Both the position numbers and the translations under genes were made by a program. 64,000 nt of DNA from Planococcus sp. CP5-4_YE (GTDB lineage Bacteria > Bacillota > Bacilli > Bacillales_A > Planococcaceae): positions 1 through 64,000 of the forward strand of contig NZ_JAHPZO010000001.1 in NCBI RefSeq assembly GCF_019042655.1, read 5' to 3'. Shown piece by piece: positions 53,771 through 62,869 of this stretch. A model generated the notes under the pieces. That model did no database searches. It worked only from the letters and a program-made list of their open reading frames with translations, and was not told where the DNA came from. The number at the start of each line of letters is the position of its first letter. Positions within the stretch are counted from its first letter, which is position 1.

Positions 53771-54766
53771 TTAAGCATCTTGGCAATTAACGATGGTTCT
53801 CCCTAAATGCTTGCCGTTTTTGATCGCCTCGATTGTTTCAGGGACTTTTTCGAGCGAGACTTCATCCGTCAAAGTTGTTTGGGTGATGTTCCAGTCGGCC
53901 GCCATCTTGTCCCAAATCGCGCCGCGTTTTTCGATCGGCACGTTGACCGAATCGATGCCAAGCAAATTGACGCCTCTTAAGATGAACGGCAGGACCGTCG
54001 CCGATATTTGGAGACCCGCCGCGTTGCCACACATGCTCATGCTGCCGTCGTAGGAAATTTGCGGGATGAGGACCGACGCGACATCGCCTCCGACGGTATC
54101 GAGGACATAATCGAATTTCGGTTTATTCAATGGCTTTTTCAGTTCACCGAGGTCATCCGGGAAAATGACTTGTGTCGCGCCAAGCGATTTGGCCACCTCC
54201 ACTTGATGTTCTTTGCGCACCAAGGCCGTGATATTGGTGTAGCCGATTTTGGAAAGAATCTGCAGCGCGACACTGCCGACTCCGCCAGTCGATCCTGTCA
54301 CCAATAGCTCCGGATTGTTTTTCGGGTCCATGCCGTTTTGTTCAAGCGCTTGAATGGACAGTGCCGCCGTGAATCCAGCCGTCCCGAACACCATGGCATC
54401 TTTCAGGCTCAAGCCGTCCGGCAAAGGAACGACCCACTGTGCCGGCACGCGGGCATATTCGGCGAACCCGCCGGTATGGCTCATTCCCATCTCAAATCCT
54501 GTAACGACCACTTCCTGGCCTTCCTGAAATCGCCCCTCCGCTGTATGTACAATCGTTCCGCTGAAGTCGATTCCTGGAATCATCGGGTAATCGCGGATGA
54601 CCCCGCCTTTTTTCTGCACCGCGAGCATGTCTTTGTAATTGATTGACGAATACGCCACTTTCACCAAGACGTCACCTTGCGATAATTGGTCTTCACTGAT
54701 TTGTTCCACGCCGTAGGTCACTTCATCTTCTTGTTGTTTAATGACAATCGCTTTAAATAGATCCAT
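53771..54766 (-). CDS. YhdH/YhfP-family quinone/acrylyl-CoA oxidoreductase
   Basis: A 331-residue zinc-free MDR (alcohol dehydrogenase-fold) protein of the YhdH/YhfP family (AcuI-like). It has YSSINYKDMLA near residue 40, PGIDFSGTIV, GTAGFTAALSIQALE (about 129-143) and the NADPH loop TGSTGGVGSVALQIL (about 157-171). AcuI reduces acryloyl-CoA to propionyl-CoA; other members are quinone reductases. No zinc-binding cysteines. GGAGGG precedes ATG. Monocistronic. Confidence 0.9.
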   Translation of the reverse strand: MDLFKAIVIKQQEDEVTYGVEQISEDQLSQGDVLVKVAYSSINYKDMLAVQKKGGVIRDYPMIPGIDFSGTIVHTAEGRFQEGQEVVVTGFEMGMSHTGGFAEYARVPAQWVVPLPDGLSLKDAMVFGTAGFTAALSIQALEQNGMDPKNNPELLVTGSTGGVGSVALQILSKIGYTNITALVRKEHQVEVAKSLGATQVIFPDDLGELKKPLNKPKFDYVLDTVGGDVASVLIPQISYDGSMSMCGNAAGLQISATVLPFILRGVNLLGIDSVNVPIEKRGAIWDKMAADWNITQTTLTDEVSLEKVPETIEAIKNGKHLGRTIVNCQDA

Positions 54767-54868
54767 GAAAATCCCTCCTTGCTACTGTCTTCCCGAATCA
54801 GTATTATAGCATGCATTATTTAGAAAAATTCCCTTTCCCTATTTTGCTTCTGTGAAGGGTTCCATTCT

Positions 54869-54910
54869 TTGACAAGGATTCATGCAACAATTATATTAGA
54901 CTGGTCGGTT
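54869..54910 (+). promoter_or_regulatory. Promoter and likely autoregulatory operator of the efflux regulator
   Basis: TTGACA (54869-54874), a 17-base spacer and TATATT (54892-54897) are followed at once by TTAGACTGGTCGGTTT, where AGACTGGTC resembles the half-sites bound by LmrA/YxaF-type repressors. Confidence 0.7.
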
Positions 54911-54932
54911 TAATTATTTAAAGAGGTGAATT

Positions 54933-55508
54933 ATGTCTAAACCCAATACGAAAGTGGCGTTAATCGAGGCTGCTTCCAGATTGTTCCGCCTGCATGGATA
55001 CGAAGGAATAAGTCTTAATGACATTTTGAAAAACAGCAACATTCCTAAAGGCTCTCTGTACCACTATTTCCCTAATGGAAAAGAAGAGCTGGCTGTCGCA
55101 GCCATTCACCACACTAAAGATATCGTGCTGGCATGGATTGAGAAATCGTTCGAGCAAACCAGCAATCCTGTCGAAGCGGTTCAAGACCATATCCATCAGC
55201 TAGCCGATCTATTGAATGATGAGACAGAACCGGTCGGGTTTCCGATTGGAACGATTGCAGCTGAAAAATATTCGACCAATGAACCAATCAGGGCCGCGTG
55301 CCAGTCGGCATTCGAAGAATGGAGAGAACTATACTCCACCAAGTTTATTGAAGCAGGCTACAGCGAAAAGCTGGCTAAAGATTATGGGGTTTTCATTCTG
55401 GCCGCGATCGAGGGAGGCATTCTGCTTTCACTCACTACCAAAAACGTAGAATCGCTTTTAATCATCGCCGATCAAATTCCTTTCATCTTGTCAAAAAGAG
55501 AGAATTAG
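54933..55508 (+). CDS. TetR-family regulator, LmrA/YxaF-like
   Basis: A 191-residue repressor of the LmrA/YxaF group: helix-turn-helix ISLNDILKNSNIPKGSLYHYF (about 24-44), and the C-terminal helices PVGFPIGTIAAE and FILAAIEGGILLS typical of this subfamily. It lies 32 bp ahead of a DHA2-type efflux gene, the same order as lmrA-lmrB of B. subtilis, and most likely represses that pair together with itself. Confidence 0.9.
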   Translation: MSKPNTKVALIEAASRLFRLHGYEGISLNDILKNSNIPKGSLYHYFPNGKEELAVAAIHHTKDIVLAWIEKSFEQTSNPVEAVQDHIHQLADLLNDETEPVGFPIGTIAAEKYSTNEPIRAACQSAFEEWRELYSTKFIEAGYSEKLAKDYGVFILAAIEGGILLSLTTKNVESLLIIADQIPFILSKREN

Positions 55509-55540
55509 AATCAGGCATTTCAGAGAGGAATGGATAAAAT

Positions 55541-57007
55541 ATGACAACTATAGCAGGACAGCAACAAGAAACCATCAAAACGACCCCTATTTTAATTTCA
55601 TTCTTAATCGCAGGCTTCATTGGATTGTTCAGTGAGACTGCGCTCAATATGGCATTGGGTGATTTAATCCAACAATTCGGTGTGGGATCGTCCACCATCC
55701 AATGGCTCACGACCGGATACTTGCTGACACTCGGCATACTGGTCCCTGTGTCTGGCTTATTGCTGCAATGGTTCAGCACAAGACAGCTATTCATTGCCGC
55801 CCTGGCCTTTTCAGTGACCGGCACCTTGATCGCTGCACTGGCGCCGAGCTTCAGCATTCTCATGGTGGCCCGTGTCATTCAGGCAATCGGGACCGGCTTG
55901 CTTTTGCCGCTCATGTTCAACACCATTCTATTGATCTTCCCTATTCATCGCAGAGGGGCGATTATGGGATTGATGGGCTTGGTCATCATGTTCGCTCCGG
56001 CGATTGGGCCAACGATTTCCGGGTTTTTGATTGAAAACTTAAGCTGGCATTGGATTTTCTGGGTGTCTCTTCCGTTTCTAGTATTTGCACTGGTTTTCGG
56101 CATCATGTTCATGCAGAACGTCAGCGTGATCACAAAACCTAAGATCGACATCACTTCCATCGTGCTGTCTTCCCTTGGATTCGGCGGCATTGTCTATGGA
56201 TTCAGCACTGCTGGGGAAAGCGGCTGGGGCAGTTTCATCGTCATCGCATCCATTGCGGTTGGATTTGTCTCATTGTTCTTGTTCTCCATCCGGCAATTTA
56301 AAATGGACCAGCCGATGATCAACCTCCGCGTCTTCAAATACCCTATGTTCACACTTGGGCTCGCCGCTGTCTTTATCGCGTTCATGGTCATCCTGTCATC
56401 AGCTATTCTACTGCCGCTGTATTTGCAGACAGGGCTTGGCTTGGCGGCTGTAACAGCCGGGCTCATCCTGCTTCCGGGCGGTGTGTTGAACGGCTTAATG
56501 TCCCCGATTACCGGGAGGATTTATGATAAATTTGGGCCGAGAGGGTTGGTCATTCCCGGATTTTCGATCATCATCATTACCTTGTGGAATTTGTCAGGCG
56601 TCACGACTGCCACCACTGCAGTTGCCATCGTCGTCTTGAATACTCTTTTGATGGTCGGGGTTTCATTGGTGATGATGCCTGCCCAAACTAACGCATTGAA
56701 CCAATTGCCAAAAGACTTGTATCCGGATGGCACCGCTTTAATGAACACCCTTCAGCAAGTATCAGGCGCCATCGGAACAGCGGTCGCTATCACCATCATG
56801 TCTTCGACGCAATCGACCTATATGCAAAATGTATCAGATCCAAACAGCGCTTCCGCTATTCCGGAAGCACTGACGGCTGGCGTGCAAAATGCCTTTACAT
56901 TCGGTTTGGTACTCGCTGTGGTTGGCTTGGTGATTTCTTTCTTCATCAAATCCGTCCATCTGGTGCCAGAAAAAGCGCCGCAAGGAGAAGTTATCGAAAA
57001 CACTTAA
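55541..57007 (+). CDS. DHA2-family MFS multidrug efflux transporter (LmrB-like)
   Basis: A 488-residue major facilitator with 14 predicted TM helices. Typical DHA2 motifs are present: QWLTTGYLLTLGILVPVSG (motif D1 region), RVIQAIGTGLLLPL (motif C-like/B) and a late PAQTNALNQLPKDLYPDGTA. Likely a proton-driven drug exporter. It is the second gene of the regulator-transporter operon. Confidence 0.92.
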   Translation: MTTIAGQQQETIKTTPILISFLIAGFIGLFSETALNMALGDLIQQFGVGSSTIQWLTTGYLLTLGILVPVSGLLLQWFSTRQLFIAALAFSVTGTLIAALAPSFSILMVARVIQAIGTGLLLPLMFNTILLIFPIHRRGAIMGLMGLVIMFAPAIGPTISGFLIENLSWHWIFWVSLPFLVFALVFGIMFMQNVSVITKPKIDITSIVLSSLGFGGIVYGFSTAGESGWGSFIVIASIAVGFVSLFLFSIRQFKMDQPMINLRVFKYPMFTLGLAAVFIAFMVILSSAILLPLYLQTGLGLAAVTAGLILLPGGVLNGLMSPITGRIYDKFGPRGLVIPGFSIIIITLWNLSGVTTATTAVAIVVLNTLLMVGVSLVMMPAQTNALNQLPKDLYPDGTALMNTLQQVSGAIGTAVAITIMSSTQSTYMQNVSDPNSASAIPEALTAGVQNAFTFGLVLAVVGLVISFFIKSVHLVPEKAPQGEVIENT

Positions 57008-57048
57008 AAATGAACAATCGATTCAGCCGGTTTCCATTCATTTCATGA

Positions 57049-57076
57049 TTGACTTCTTTTTTAATCCAGTTATAAT
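57049..57076 (+). promoter_or_regulatory. Promoter of the tyrS T-box unit
   Basis: TTGACT (57049-57054), a 16-base spacer and TATAAT (57071-57076). Transcription should start near 57083. Confidence 0.8.
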
Positions 57077-57082
57077 GAAAAA

Positions 57083-57398
57083 CAATATCTGCATAACGAA
57101 GATTTGCCCGAGCATTTCGGAGTATAAGAACAAAAGCGACGATAAGAACGAGTACCTGTGACTGAAGCAGACAGAAAGCGGCCGGTTGATGAGAGGCGCA
57201 TGCGGTGTCCGGGGAAATACCTCTTTGAGCTGTGTACCGAACCTTCAGTAGGCTACACCGGAGTTGCATCCGTAATCCATGCAGGAGTATCGCTTCGGCC
57301 GTACTTTCCAAGGGAAGCTGTGCGAGCAGTTTCCAAACTAAGGTGGTAACACGCATATCCGCGTCCTTTAGGGTTTTTCCCTAGAGGGCGCTTTTTTG
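57083..57398 (+). ncRNA. T-box leader of tyrS
   Basis: The leader carries the T-box core AAGGTGGTAACACG at 57340-57353 and a strong terminator (GCGTCCTTTAGGG with CCCTAGAGGGCGC, then T6, about 57361-57397). GAGTA near 57148 fits the conserved 5' part of stem I. A UAC triplet at 57235-57237 is a candidate Tyr specifier, in keeping with the gene below; its position should be checked by folding. Uncharged tRNA-Tyr would pair with specifier and T-box and favour the antiterminator. Confidence 0.92.
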
Positions 57399-57450
57399 TA
57401 TTCTTATCGATTTTGCGATATGGACTATTCCAAGACAAGGAGATGTTAGC

Positions 57451-58665
57451 ATGCGACTCACACCCACTGAACAATTGAAAATCATCGAAAAAGGAGCCGC
57501 CGAAATCATCGACGAGGGCGAATTGCTCCAAAAGCTTGAACGTTCATACAACGAACAGCGTCCACTCACGATCAAACTCGGGCTCGACCCATCCGCACCG
57601 GATATCCATCTTGGCCACGCAGTAGTTTTGCGCAAAATCAAGCAATTGCAGGACCTCGGCCACCAAGCGGTCATTTTAATCGGCGACTTTACCGGGCGCA
57701 TCGGCGACCCTTCCGGCAAGGCTAAAGGACGGACCGCGCTCAGTGACGAAGCGGTCCGGGAGAATGCAGAGACTTACTACGAACAGATTTTCAAAGTACT
57801 CGACAAAACGAAAACAACGGTGCGCTTTAATAGCGAATGGCTGTCGAAACTGAATTTCGAAGAGGTCTTGAAGCTTGCCGCAAGCACCTCAGTCGCGCGC
57901 ATGCTCGAACGCGACGATTTCCAGAATCGCTACCAAAACCAGTCGCCCATCGGCATTCATGAGTTTTTCTATCCGCTCATGCAAGCCTACGATTCCGTTG
58001 AAATAGGCGCCGACATCGAAATTGGCGGCACGGACCAGACTTTCAATATTTTAATGGGCCGCACGCTTCAAAAGCATATGGGCCAGGAAAAGCAAGTCGC
58101 CATCTTCATGCCAATTATTGAAGGGCTCGACGGCGTGGAAAAGATGAGCAAAAGCCTCGGCAATTACATCGGCGTCAGCGAAGCGCCTGAAATTATGTTC
58201 AAGAAAGTCATGGAGATACCGGATCCTTTGGTCTTCAAATACTTTGAACTGACGACAGATGAGCATCCCTTGGCGATTGAATCCCTGCTCGACCGGCTTG
58301 AAGACGGTGAAAACCCGCGCAATATCAAATTGGAACTGGCGGAAATCATCACGACGCTCTACCACGGCGAAGACGCGATGAGAGAAGCGAAACACTACTT
58401 CGAGACGGCCTTTCAAAAGCGTGAAATTCCGGAAAACATCCCTTCGTTGCTGGTCGAAATCGGCCAAGAACGCATCGAAGAAATCATCCCGCAGTTGGTA
58501 GAGTCCGGATTTGTCCGCAGTAAAAGCGAATTTGTGCGGCTCATCGAACAAAACGGCGTATCGTTCAACGGCGATAAGCTGACACGCGAAGAACTCGACA
58601 CCGTCGTCCATAACGGCGATGTCCTGCAGATCGGCAAAAAACGCTTCGTGCGTTTTGAAAAATAA
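57451..58665 (+). CDS. tyrS: Tyrosyl-tRNA synthetase
   Basis: A 404-residue class I synthetase of the TyrRZ-like branch: HLGHA (53-57) replaces HIGH, VEKMSKSLGN provides KMSKS at about 231-235, and a C-terminal S4-like RNA-binding domain contains FVRLIEQNGVSFNGDKL. It charges tRNA-Tyr. Expression is controlled by the T-box leader upstream. AAGGAGATG-like site precedes ATG. Confidence 0.95.
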   Translation: MRLTPTEQLKIIEKGAAEIIDEGELLQKLERSYNEQRPLTIKLGLDPSAPDIHLGHAVVLRKIKQLQDLGHQAVILIGDFTGRIGDPSGKAKGRTALSDEAVRENAETYYEQIFKVLDKTKTTVRFNSEWLSKLNFEEVLKLAASTSVARMLERDDFQNRYQNQSPIGIHEFFYPLMQAYDSVEIGADIEIGGTDQTFNILMGRTLQKHMGQEKQVAIFMPIIEGLDGVEKMSKSLGNYIGVSEAPEIMFKKVMEIPDPLVFKYFELTTDEHPLAIESLLDRLEDGENPRNIKLELAEIITTLYHGEDAMREAKHYFETAFQKREIPENIPSLLVEIGQERIEEIIPQLVESGFVRSKSEFVRLIEQNGVSFNGDKLTREELDTVVHNGDVLQIGKKRFVRFEK

Positions 58666-58679
58666 GTAATGAAAAGGAG

Positions 58680-58935
58680 AGTAACCGAAAGTAAAGGCTG
58701 ATGTCCATTGCGACGGACGCTTTCGGGGCCACAGGATGTGGGTCATGCAGCTGGCGCGACAGGACGTCGCGTTGCCAGCTGCCAGGGCACCATGTAATTT
58801 CGTTGCTCAACTTTCGCTATGCTCAAGCATCGCAGAAAAGATCTGCTCCCACATCTGCAATGCAGATGCGTCGCAAATAAATGAACTCAGTTCCACTTCG
58901 TTCATTTATTCGCCGTCTCCATTTCCATCAGCTGT
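58680..58935. repeat. Hairpin-rich candidate dispersed repeat
   Basis: GTCCATTGCGACGGACGC is followed by GCAGCTGGCGCGAC paired with GTCGCGTTGCCAGCTGC around 58745-58782, then CATCTGCA/TGCAGATG (58853-58870) and AATAAATGAAC/GTTCATTTATT (58877-58911). The density of inverted repeats and the GGACGCTTTC core, reminiscent of repeats in related Firmicutes, suggest a dispersed non-coding repeat rather than a gene. Confidence 0.5.
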
Positions 58936-58974
58936 GATGAAAATAAAAATTATAAAAAAGTCAGACACAATTAA

Positions 58975-59042
58975 AACAGCCGGAGAAAAAGAATCTCTTT
59001 TCTCCGGCTGCTTCATTTTATATACGTATGGGGTAGACCCTT
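58975..59042. mobile_element. Second IS-end-like element with terminator
   Basis: CAGCCGGAGAAAAAGA and TCTTTTCTCCGGCTG form a terminator hairpin, followed by TTCATTTTATATACGTATGG and GGTAGACCCTTTTTT. This parallels, element by element, the sequence at 187-262 that follows the IS1182 remnant. No transposase remnant adjoins it. It also serves as terminator between tyrS and the convergent aldehyde dehydrogenase gene. Confidence 0.5.
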
Positions 59043-59049
59043 TTTTACT

Positions 59050-60492
59050 TTATTTTTTATATTGCATATAAACAACTTGCGTCGCAAGGAAGTCTTCCAT
59101 GCCGTGCTTGCCATCCGCACCACCGAGGCCGGATTGGCGCATGCCGGCGTGATAGCCTTGTACCGCTTCGAAGTTTTCGCGGTTGACGTAAGTCTCGCCA
59201 AATTTCATTTCATTGACGACGCGCATCGCTTCGTTAAGATCATCCGTATAAACCGAAGAAGACAATCCGAATACCGTATCGTTGGCCATTTCGATCGCTT
59301 CTTCAATAGTGCTGAAAGTGGTCATCGGCAACACCGGCCCGAAGATCTCTTCACGCATAATATCGGAATCGTGGGTAACATTCGTCAAGATGGTCGGCTT
59401 GTAGAAGAACCCGGCATTTTGATCCGCGCGTTCTCCGCCTGTCGCAACGGTCGCCCCTTGCGAGACAGCATCTTTAACCATTTCTTCGACAGTCTCCAAA
59501 CGGTCTTGGCTAATGAGCGGCCCCATTGTTACGTCTTTGCTTTCTCTCGGGTCGCCGAGTTTCGTCGCTTCGAATGCCTGGATAAGTTTTTGGCTGAGCT
59601 CTTCCGCAACGCTTTCATGGACATAGAGGCGCTCCGCATTCGTGCACGCCTGCCCTCCGTTTGCAAGTCTCGACGTGGTGATGGCTTTTGCGGCCAGGTC
59701 CAAGTCGGCGTGTTGCGTGACAATGGCCGGCGCCTTGCCGCCAAGTTCGAGATTGACCTTGGTGATATTTTGCGCTGCCGCTTCCATCACTTTCGTTCCG
59801 GCCGGCAAGCTGCCTGTCATGGTGATCATCTGGACTTTTTTGTGCGAAGCCAGCGCATTGCCGATTTCAGAACCGGTACCGGTTACGACGTTGTAGACGC
59901 CTGCTGGGATTTCTTCCATCGCATCGACAAGTTTCGTGAATTCCATTGCAGTATTCGGTGTCTGCTGGCTCGGCTTGATGACGATTGTGCAACCTGTAAC
60001 AAGTGCCGTCGCGACTTTTCTCGCTAAAATGAATATAGGGAAGTTCCATGGGATAATTCCTGCGACAACGCCGATCGGTTTTTTGTAGACCAGAATGTTC
60101 TCGTTTGGTCGGTCGCTCGGCACGATCTCCCCTTCAATCCGTCTCGCCCATTCGGACATATAGCGGAAATAATCAATCGCCAAATCTACCTCGCCGCTTG
60201 CCAATTCATAGTCTTTCCCTTGTTCTTCCTGCAATAGGTCGATGAACTTGTCGCGGTTTTCGGCAATTTTATCGCCCAGCTTGCGGACGATTTTCCCGCG
60301 TTCGATATTCGGTGTCAGTTCCCATGCCTGTTGTGCCTGGTGCGCCGCTTCTACGGCTTTATCGACATCTTCTTCAGTGCCTTTCGGAATCTTGGAAATC
60401 ACTTGTTCCGTCGCTGGGTTGATGATGTCGATCCATTCGTCTCCAGTGGATGATACATATTCGCCGTTCACATACATTTGGTGAGTTTGCAA
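59050..60492 (-). CDS. Aldehyde dehydrogenase, AldA (lactaldehyde dehydrogenase)-like
   Basis: A 480-residue NAD-dependent aldehyde dehydrogenase: IPWNFP near 160, ELGGKAP with the catalytic Glu (about 254), GGQACTNAER with the catalytic Cys (about 288) and, close to the end, NRENFEAVQGYHAGMRQSGL followed by GGADGKHG, which is characteristic of AldA-type lactaldehyde/glycolaldehyde dehydrogenases. Start TTG at 60490-60492 with AGGAGGA 8 bases upstream; the longer frame lacks a site. Neighbouring peptidase gene may be co-transcribed. Confidence 0.9.
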   Translation of the reverse strand: MQTHQMYVNGEYVSSTGDEWIDIINPATEQVISKIPKGTEEDVDKAVEAAHQAQQAWELTPNIERGKIVRKLGDKIAENRDKFIDLLQEEQGKDYELASGEVDLAIDYFRYMSEWARRIEGEIVPSDRPNENILVYKKPIGVVAGIIPWNFPIFILARKVATALVTGCTIVIKPSQQTPNTAMEFTKLVDAMEEIPAGVYNVVTGTGSEIGNALASHKKVQMITMTGSLPAGTKVMEAAAQNITKVNLELGGKAPAIVTQHADLDLAAKAITTSRLANGGQACTNAERLYVHESVAEELSQKLIQAFEATKLGDPRESKDVTMGPLISQDRLETVEEMVKDAVSQGATVATGGERADQNAGFFYKPTILTNVTHDSDIMREEIFGPVLPMTTFSTIEEAIEMANDTVFGLSSSVYTDDLNEAMRVVNEMKFGETYVNRENFEAVQGYHAGMRQSGLGGADGKHGMEDFLATQVVYMQYKK

Positions 60493-60590
60493 AAGATCTC
60501 CTCCTAATTTTTCTATTAGTAGGTTTTTCCCTTTCCACTTATCGGTAAACTTGGCCTTCTGCACTAACCTGCTTAGACAGAACTTAACTT

Positions 60591-61289
60591 TCACCCAATG
60601 TCAGGCTTCCCCAAAAATCGTGTTTCCAGTTTTTGTTCATAGTCCACGCCTACACGGTAAGCCTTGGCCTCAGGACGTGAACTGACAACGCTGTGCAAGT
60701 CCTGCCCGCTAAAATGAAACGCCACGCCATCATCTGCGGCGAGTCCCGGCTTGATCTGCCCTTGTTTGAGCAGACGCTGATACGTCGGGCGCCGATGCGC
60801 TTCCCCGTCGTAATGTGGACAATTGCTGCCGGGCAAAAAACCTAAGCAGTCCAGCTGATGAAGTTCATCGCCGTAAGAATCGGTGACGCCTTGTTCAAAC
60901 CAGCAAATCGACCCCGCACTGATTCCTGCCAAGACGATTCCTTGGCTCCAGGCTTTTTCGATAATCAGGTCCAAGCCCCATTCCTTCCATAGCACGAGCA
61001 AATTTTTTGTATTGCCCCCGCCGACATACAAAATGTCCTGCGACAACACGAACTGTTCCAGCGCTTGAGCTGGCGGCTTGAATAATGATAAATGTGTAGG
61101 CTCGCAGTTTTGCTGTTCGAAGAAATCGTAGAAGCGGGCGATATAGCTGTCGGCGTCCCCGCTCGCTGTTGGGATAAAGCAGATCTTTGGCGTTTCTTTC
61201 GCCGATTGTTCCAATATGTATAGATCGAGCAATGGATTTTCAGGCTCCATCGAGAAGCCGCCTCCACCCAGTGCGATAATCTGTTTCAT
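60591..61289 (-). CDS. Peptidase E (S51 family)
   Basis: A 232-residue S51 peptidase: MKQIIALGGGGFSMEPENPL at the N terminus, ILYVGGGNTKNLL, nucleophile Ser in LAGISAGSICWFE and DDGVAFHF. This is the usual Bacillus-type peptidase E architecture (hydrolysis of Asp-X dipeptides). AAGGAAG-type site precedes ATG. It lies 98 bp upstream of the aldehyde dehydrogenase gene on the same strand. Confidence 0.9.
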   Translation of the reverse strand: MKQIIALGGGGFSMEPENPLLDLYILEQSAKETPKICFIPTASGDADSYIARFYDFFEQQNCEPTHLSLFKPPAQALEQFVLSQDILYVGGGNTKNLLVLWKEWGLDLIIEKAWSQGIVLAGISAGSICWFEQGVTDSYGDELHQLDCLGFLPGSNCPHYDGEAHRRPTYQRLLKQGQIKPGLAADDGVAFHFSGQDLHSVVSSRPEAKAYRVGVDYEQKLETRFLGKPDIG

Positions 61290-61567
61290 AACCTTCTTCC
61301 TTCCGGTTTGGATTTATACCTGGCCGCTGCACTCGCTTTAAAGCGACATACCCTTCTCTTGCACTTTTATTGTTCTCTCTTTAAGGCGGAAATTCCTTCG
61401 CAGCGGGGAATAAGCCATTTGCTTTAGCGCCGTTTTCTTCTATATAATGTGACTGTTTCCGAAAATTGAACATCGGAAGCCTTAAACCGCTTAAATGTCT
61501 ACCATCTTTCAGTTAAGCTGGATGCTTGGCTTCTTTTTATTGCTGTTATCTGCTATATTCAAAAAAA

Positions 61568-61593
61568 TGAAACTTTCGCATACATCGTCCGTA
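61568..61593 (+). promoter_or_regulatory. Sigma-W-type (ECF) promoter of the DUF4178-pspA operon
   Basis: TGAAAC (61568-61573), a 16-base spacer and CGTA (61590-61593) match the B. subtilis sigma-W consensus TGAAAC-N16-CGTA exactly, leaving a very short leader to the ATG at 61613. The rest of the 61290-61567 gap shows no other clear signal. Confidence 0.82.
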
Positions 61594-61612
61594 TGTTAAG
61601 AGAGGTGAAAAA

Positions 61613-62122
61613 ATGGGATTTTTAAATCGTTTATTTGGCGGGACAAACAAAGAAACACCGAAAGCAGAAAAGCGGACTTTGCTGAACCTGCGCGTCGGGG
61701 ATTTTGTGTCATACGATCTTGCGGATTATGAAGTCGCCGGAAAAATCCATTATAATGACAGCGGTTATACCTGGTCTGCCTATCAGTTGGTTTCTGCCGG
61801 CAAAACTCTGTGGCTCAGTGTGGAAATGGATGATGAGTTGGAAGTTGGGATATATGAAACGGCCCACCTCCCAGGACTAGAACCCGGCGCCAAGAAAGTT
61901 TCATATGACGGCCGTTCTTATCACCTGGAAGAACGCGGCAAGGCTTTCGTGAAAGCGGAAGGCAGAAGCCAGAACGTTGACGGCAAAACCCTGGACTATT
62001 ATGATTACTCGGATGAATCGGAAGAGTCATTTTTATCTGTTGAGGTATGGGGCGGCGATGTTGAAGTCAGCCATGGCTATGAAATCGAAGAATACGAAAT
62101 CACTATTTTAGCGGGAAGCTAA
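61613..62122 (+). CDS. DUF4178-domain protein
   Basis: A 169-residue cytoplasmic protein with a beta-rich DUF4178 domain (LLNLRVGDFVSYDLADYEVA, then YTWSAYQL and WLSVEMDDELEVGIYE). The family occurs beside pspA and polyamine aminopropyltransferase genes in many bacteria; no activity is established. First gene of the sigma-W-type operon; GAGAGGTG precedes ATG. Next gene follows after 18 bp. Confidence 0.85.
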   Translation: MGFLNRLFGGTNKETPKAEKRTLLNLRVGDFVSYDLADYEVAGKIHYNDSGYTWSAYQLVSAGKTLWLSVEMDDELEVGIYETAHLPGLEPGAKKVSYDGRSYHLEERGKAFVKAEGRSQNVDGKTLDYYDYSDESEESFLSVEVWGGDVEVSHGYEIEEYEITILAGS

Positions 62123-62140
62123 AAGACTGGAGGAAACAAT

Positions 62141-62812
62141 ATGTTTCAATTTTTCAAGAGGGTAAAAACTTACGTAGGGTCGGAGTTAAACGCGGCACTC
62201 GATAAAGCGGAAGATCCGGTGAAAATGCTTGAACAGTTTATGCGGGAAATGTCGATGGATATCCGCGATGCTGAAACGGCAGTAGCCAAGCAGCTGGCAA
62301 ACGAAAAAATGCTGAAGAAGAAATACGACGACGCCAATAGCATGGTGGAAAAACGCCAGCAGCAAGCCGTAAAAGCGCTCGAGGCGGAAAACGAGGAATT
62401 GGCCCGCCGCGCACTTGAAGACAAGCAAAATCACGCAAAGCAAGCGGATTCCCTGAAACAGGCCCATGAGCAAGCGGCAGCTGATGCCACGGCTCTTCGT
62501 GGACAGTTAGCTGAAATGAAGCGCGAGTATGAAGAAATGGAACTCAAGCAGGATTCCTTGAAAGCACGTGCCGAATCTGCCAAAACACGGACCAAGATTA
62601 ACCGCACAATGTCTTCTGTAGGAGGCGACGAGTCACGGCGCGGTTTTGACCGCATGGAAGAAAAAGTCATGCAATTTGAAGCGGAAGCTGAGACATCTGA
62701 AGATTTACGCGCAGGCTCTCGCAGCTTAGACGATGAATTTGCTTCACTCAACAAAAACAGTGCAGTAGATGACGAGTTGGCGGCCCTTAAGAAACAGTAC
62801 GGAAAAGAATAA
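62141..62812 (+). CDS. pspA: PspA/IM30-family membrane-stress protein
   Basis: A 223-residue PspA/IM30 homologue: an N-terminal amphipathic helix (MFQFFKRVKTYVGSELNAAL) then DPVKMLEQFMREM and long coiled-coil helices through residue 200. Such proteins polymerise on the inner face of damaged membranes and limit proton leakage. In B. subtilis pspA is sigma-W controlled, and a matching promoter precedes this operon. Confidence 0.92.
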   Translation: MFQFFKRVKTYVGSELNAALDKAEDPVKMLEQFMREMSMDIRDAETAVAKQLANEKMLKKKYDDANSMVEKRQQQAVKALEAENEELARRALEDKQNHAKQADSLKQAHEQAAADATALRGQLAEMKREYEEMELKQDSLKARAESAKTRTKINRTMSSVGGDESRRGFDRMEEKVMQFEAEAETSEDLRAGSRSLDDEFASLNKNSAVDDELAALKKQYGKE

Positions 62813-62814
62813 CG

Positions 62815-62850
62815 AACCGCGGCCCGCTTTTGCGGTGGGCCGTTTTTGTT
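62815..62850 (+). terminator. Intra-operon hairpin after pspA
   Basis: CGGCCCGC and GCGGTGGGCCG pair around a TTTT loop and are followed by TTTTTG, a partial terminator that could make pspA the most abundant product of the operon. Confidence 0.7.
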
Positions 62851-62869
62851 CATTTGGAGTGTTTTAATT

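Noticed and set aside
58051-58746. 231-residue minus-strand ORF
   Set aside because: Antisense to tyrS with no family resemblance or start signal.
59062-60027. 321-residue plus-strand ORF
   Set aside because: Lies wholly antisense to the aldehyde dehydrogenase gene, low-complexity Arg/His-rich translation, no ribosome-binding site; a shadow of codon bias.
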